In this document: positions 38,009 to 38,123 of the stretch, piece after piece
Layout of the letters: each line of letters begins with the position of its first letter
Numbering within the stretch: the first letter of the stretch is position 1
Origin: Flintibacter faecis
GTDB taxonomy: Bacteria > Bacillota > Clostridia > Oscillospirales > Oscillospiraceae
Direction: 5' to 3'
Assembly (NCBI RefSeq): GCF_014287875.1
Contig: NZ_JACOPN010000012.1
Coordinates: 1-38,123 of the forward strand
Length of the DNA stretch: 38,123 nucleotides
Position numbers and translations under genes: made by a program
Notes under the pieces: generated by a model
What the model saw: only the letters and a program-made list of their open reading frames with translations
What the model was told of the DNA's origin: nothing
The model's database searches: none

Positions 38009-38123
38009 GTTGTATGCTCTAAAAGACTTCTTAATCAAGCGGTTGGGAAGTCTCTTAGAACACACAACCTAAAACCGAAGAAAGGAGCGCAAGTTATGAG
38101 AAAAAACGAGAAAATCACTGCTC
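38008..38123 (+). mobile_element. Left end of an element inserted in virD4
   Basis: From about 38008 the DNA departs from virD4. A dyad AGACTTC (38024-38030) / GAAGTCT (38047-38053) lies near this end and may be a recombinase site. A new gene with its own ribosome-binding site begins at 38096. The rest is outside the window. Confidence 0.6.
38096..38123 (+). CDS. Large serine recombinase, N-terminus only
   Basis: AAAGGAGCG precedes an ATG at 38096. Nine codons are visible: MRKNEKITA. From memory, this matches the start of TnpX-like recombinases of gut Clostridia, which typically continue into a LYxRLS catalytic-serine motif. The frame is in phase with the interrupted virD4. Identification rests on nine residues plus context. 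Confidence 0.5.

Larger units (their letters stand above)
21992..38123. mobile_element. Integrative conjugative element of Tn1549/CTn type (left part, with insertions)
   Basis: The order repA, parA, parB, DUF7768-like, ardA, pcfB, virD4 is the standard left-to-middle module of Tn1549-like elements in gut Clostridia. The left limit is placed at the CCA-ended tRNA-like remnant near 21,992 and is uncertain; it could be nearer repA at about 23,500. The right end, relaxase and integrase lie beyond the window. It is interrupted by an 8.6-kb metabolic island between parA and parB and by a second element inside virD4. Confidence 0.75.

Noticed and set aside
1..38123. CRISPR array
   Set aside because: No regularly spaced direct repeats of 25-40 bp were found and no cas genes are present.

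Overview
The window looks like a gut Bacillota (Clostridia) chromosome of the Oscillospiraceae/Flavonifractor-Intestinimonas type. The backbone genes are GC-rich with strong GGAGG ribosome-binding sites and sigma-A promoters at 17-bp spacing. The gene set (short-chain enoyl-CoA hydratase, EFR1-type flavodoxin/ferredoxin protein, VanW, SpoVB-like flippase, DUF2461) fits that group. The genus is an inference from gene content and style; no rRNA is present.

Backbone, 1-21,900. A truncated MarR regulator with a textbook self-overlapping operator opens the window. Some decayed DNA and two tiny genes follow, then an operon of a methyltransferase, a TenA-family protein and a LOG-family phosphoribohydrolase. 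Next come an HD phosphohydrolase, an ECF sigma factor with a membrane-anchored partner, recQ, a lipoprotein, thyA-folA, an XpaC-like membrane protein, a VanW protein and a DUF2461 protein. At 14.3-14.8 kb there is a roughly 475-nt transcription unit with a perfect promoter and a strong terminator but no convincing ORF, a candidate structured RNA. It is followed by a small membrane protein, peptide deformylase, an ArsC/Spx-type protein, tRNA-Pro(UGG) divergent from trmB (the two promoters share one palindromic -35 box), a flippase, an enoyl-CoA hydratase with a terminator-like leader hairpin, an EFR1 protein and a GIY-YIG protein.

Mobile DNA, about 21,950-38,123. A Tn1549/CTn-type integrative conjugative element supplies repA (frameshifted), parA, parB, a DUF7768-like gene, ardA, pcfB and virD4. 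It carries three copies of one 15-bp palindrome around parB and a 165-bp nested dyad. An orphan AT-rich gene with a possible PD-(D/E)XK motif lies just outside repA. Two further insertions are visible. An 8.6-kb metabolic island separates parA (its C-terminus replaced) from parB. At the right edge, virD4 is broken by the left end of another element whose first gene appears to be a large serine recombinase.

The metabolic island encodes an AraC regulator, class I fumarase (two subunits), an MmgE/PrpD protein, an argininosuccinate-lyase-superfamily C-N lyase, an unrecognised ISOCOT-like protein with a cysteine cluster, a malic enzyme and a truncated sodium:solute symporter. MmgE/PrpD folds include iminodisuccinate epimerase, and the lyase superfamily releases fumarate from N-succinyl-type compounds. 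The set therefore reads as a possible mobile pathway: uptake, epimerisation, C-N cleavage to fumarate plus an amine, then malate and pyruvate. This is inference, and it is the best candidate here for an undescribed system.
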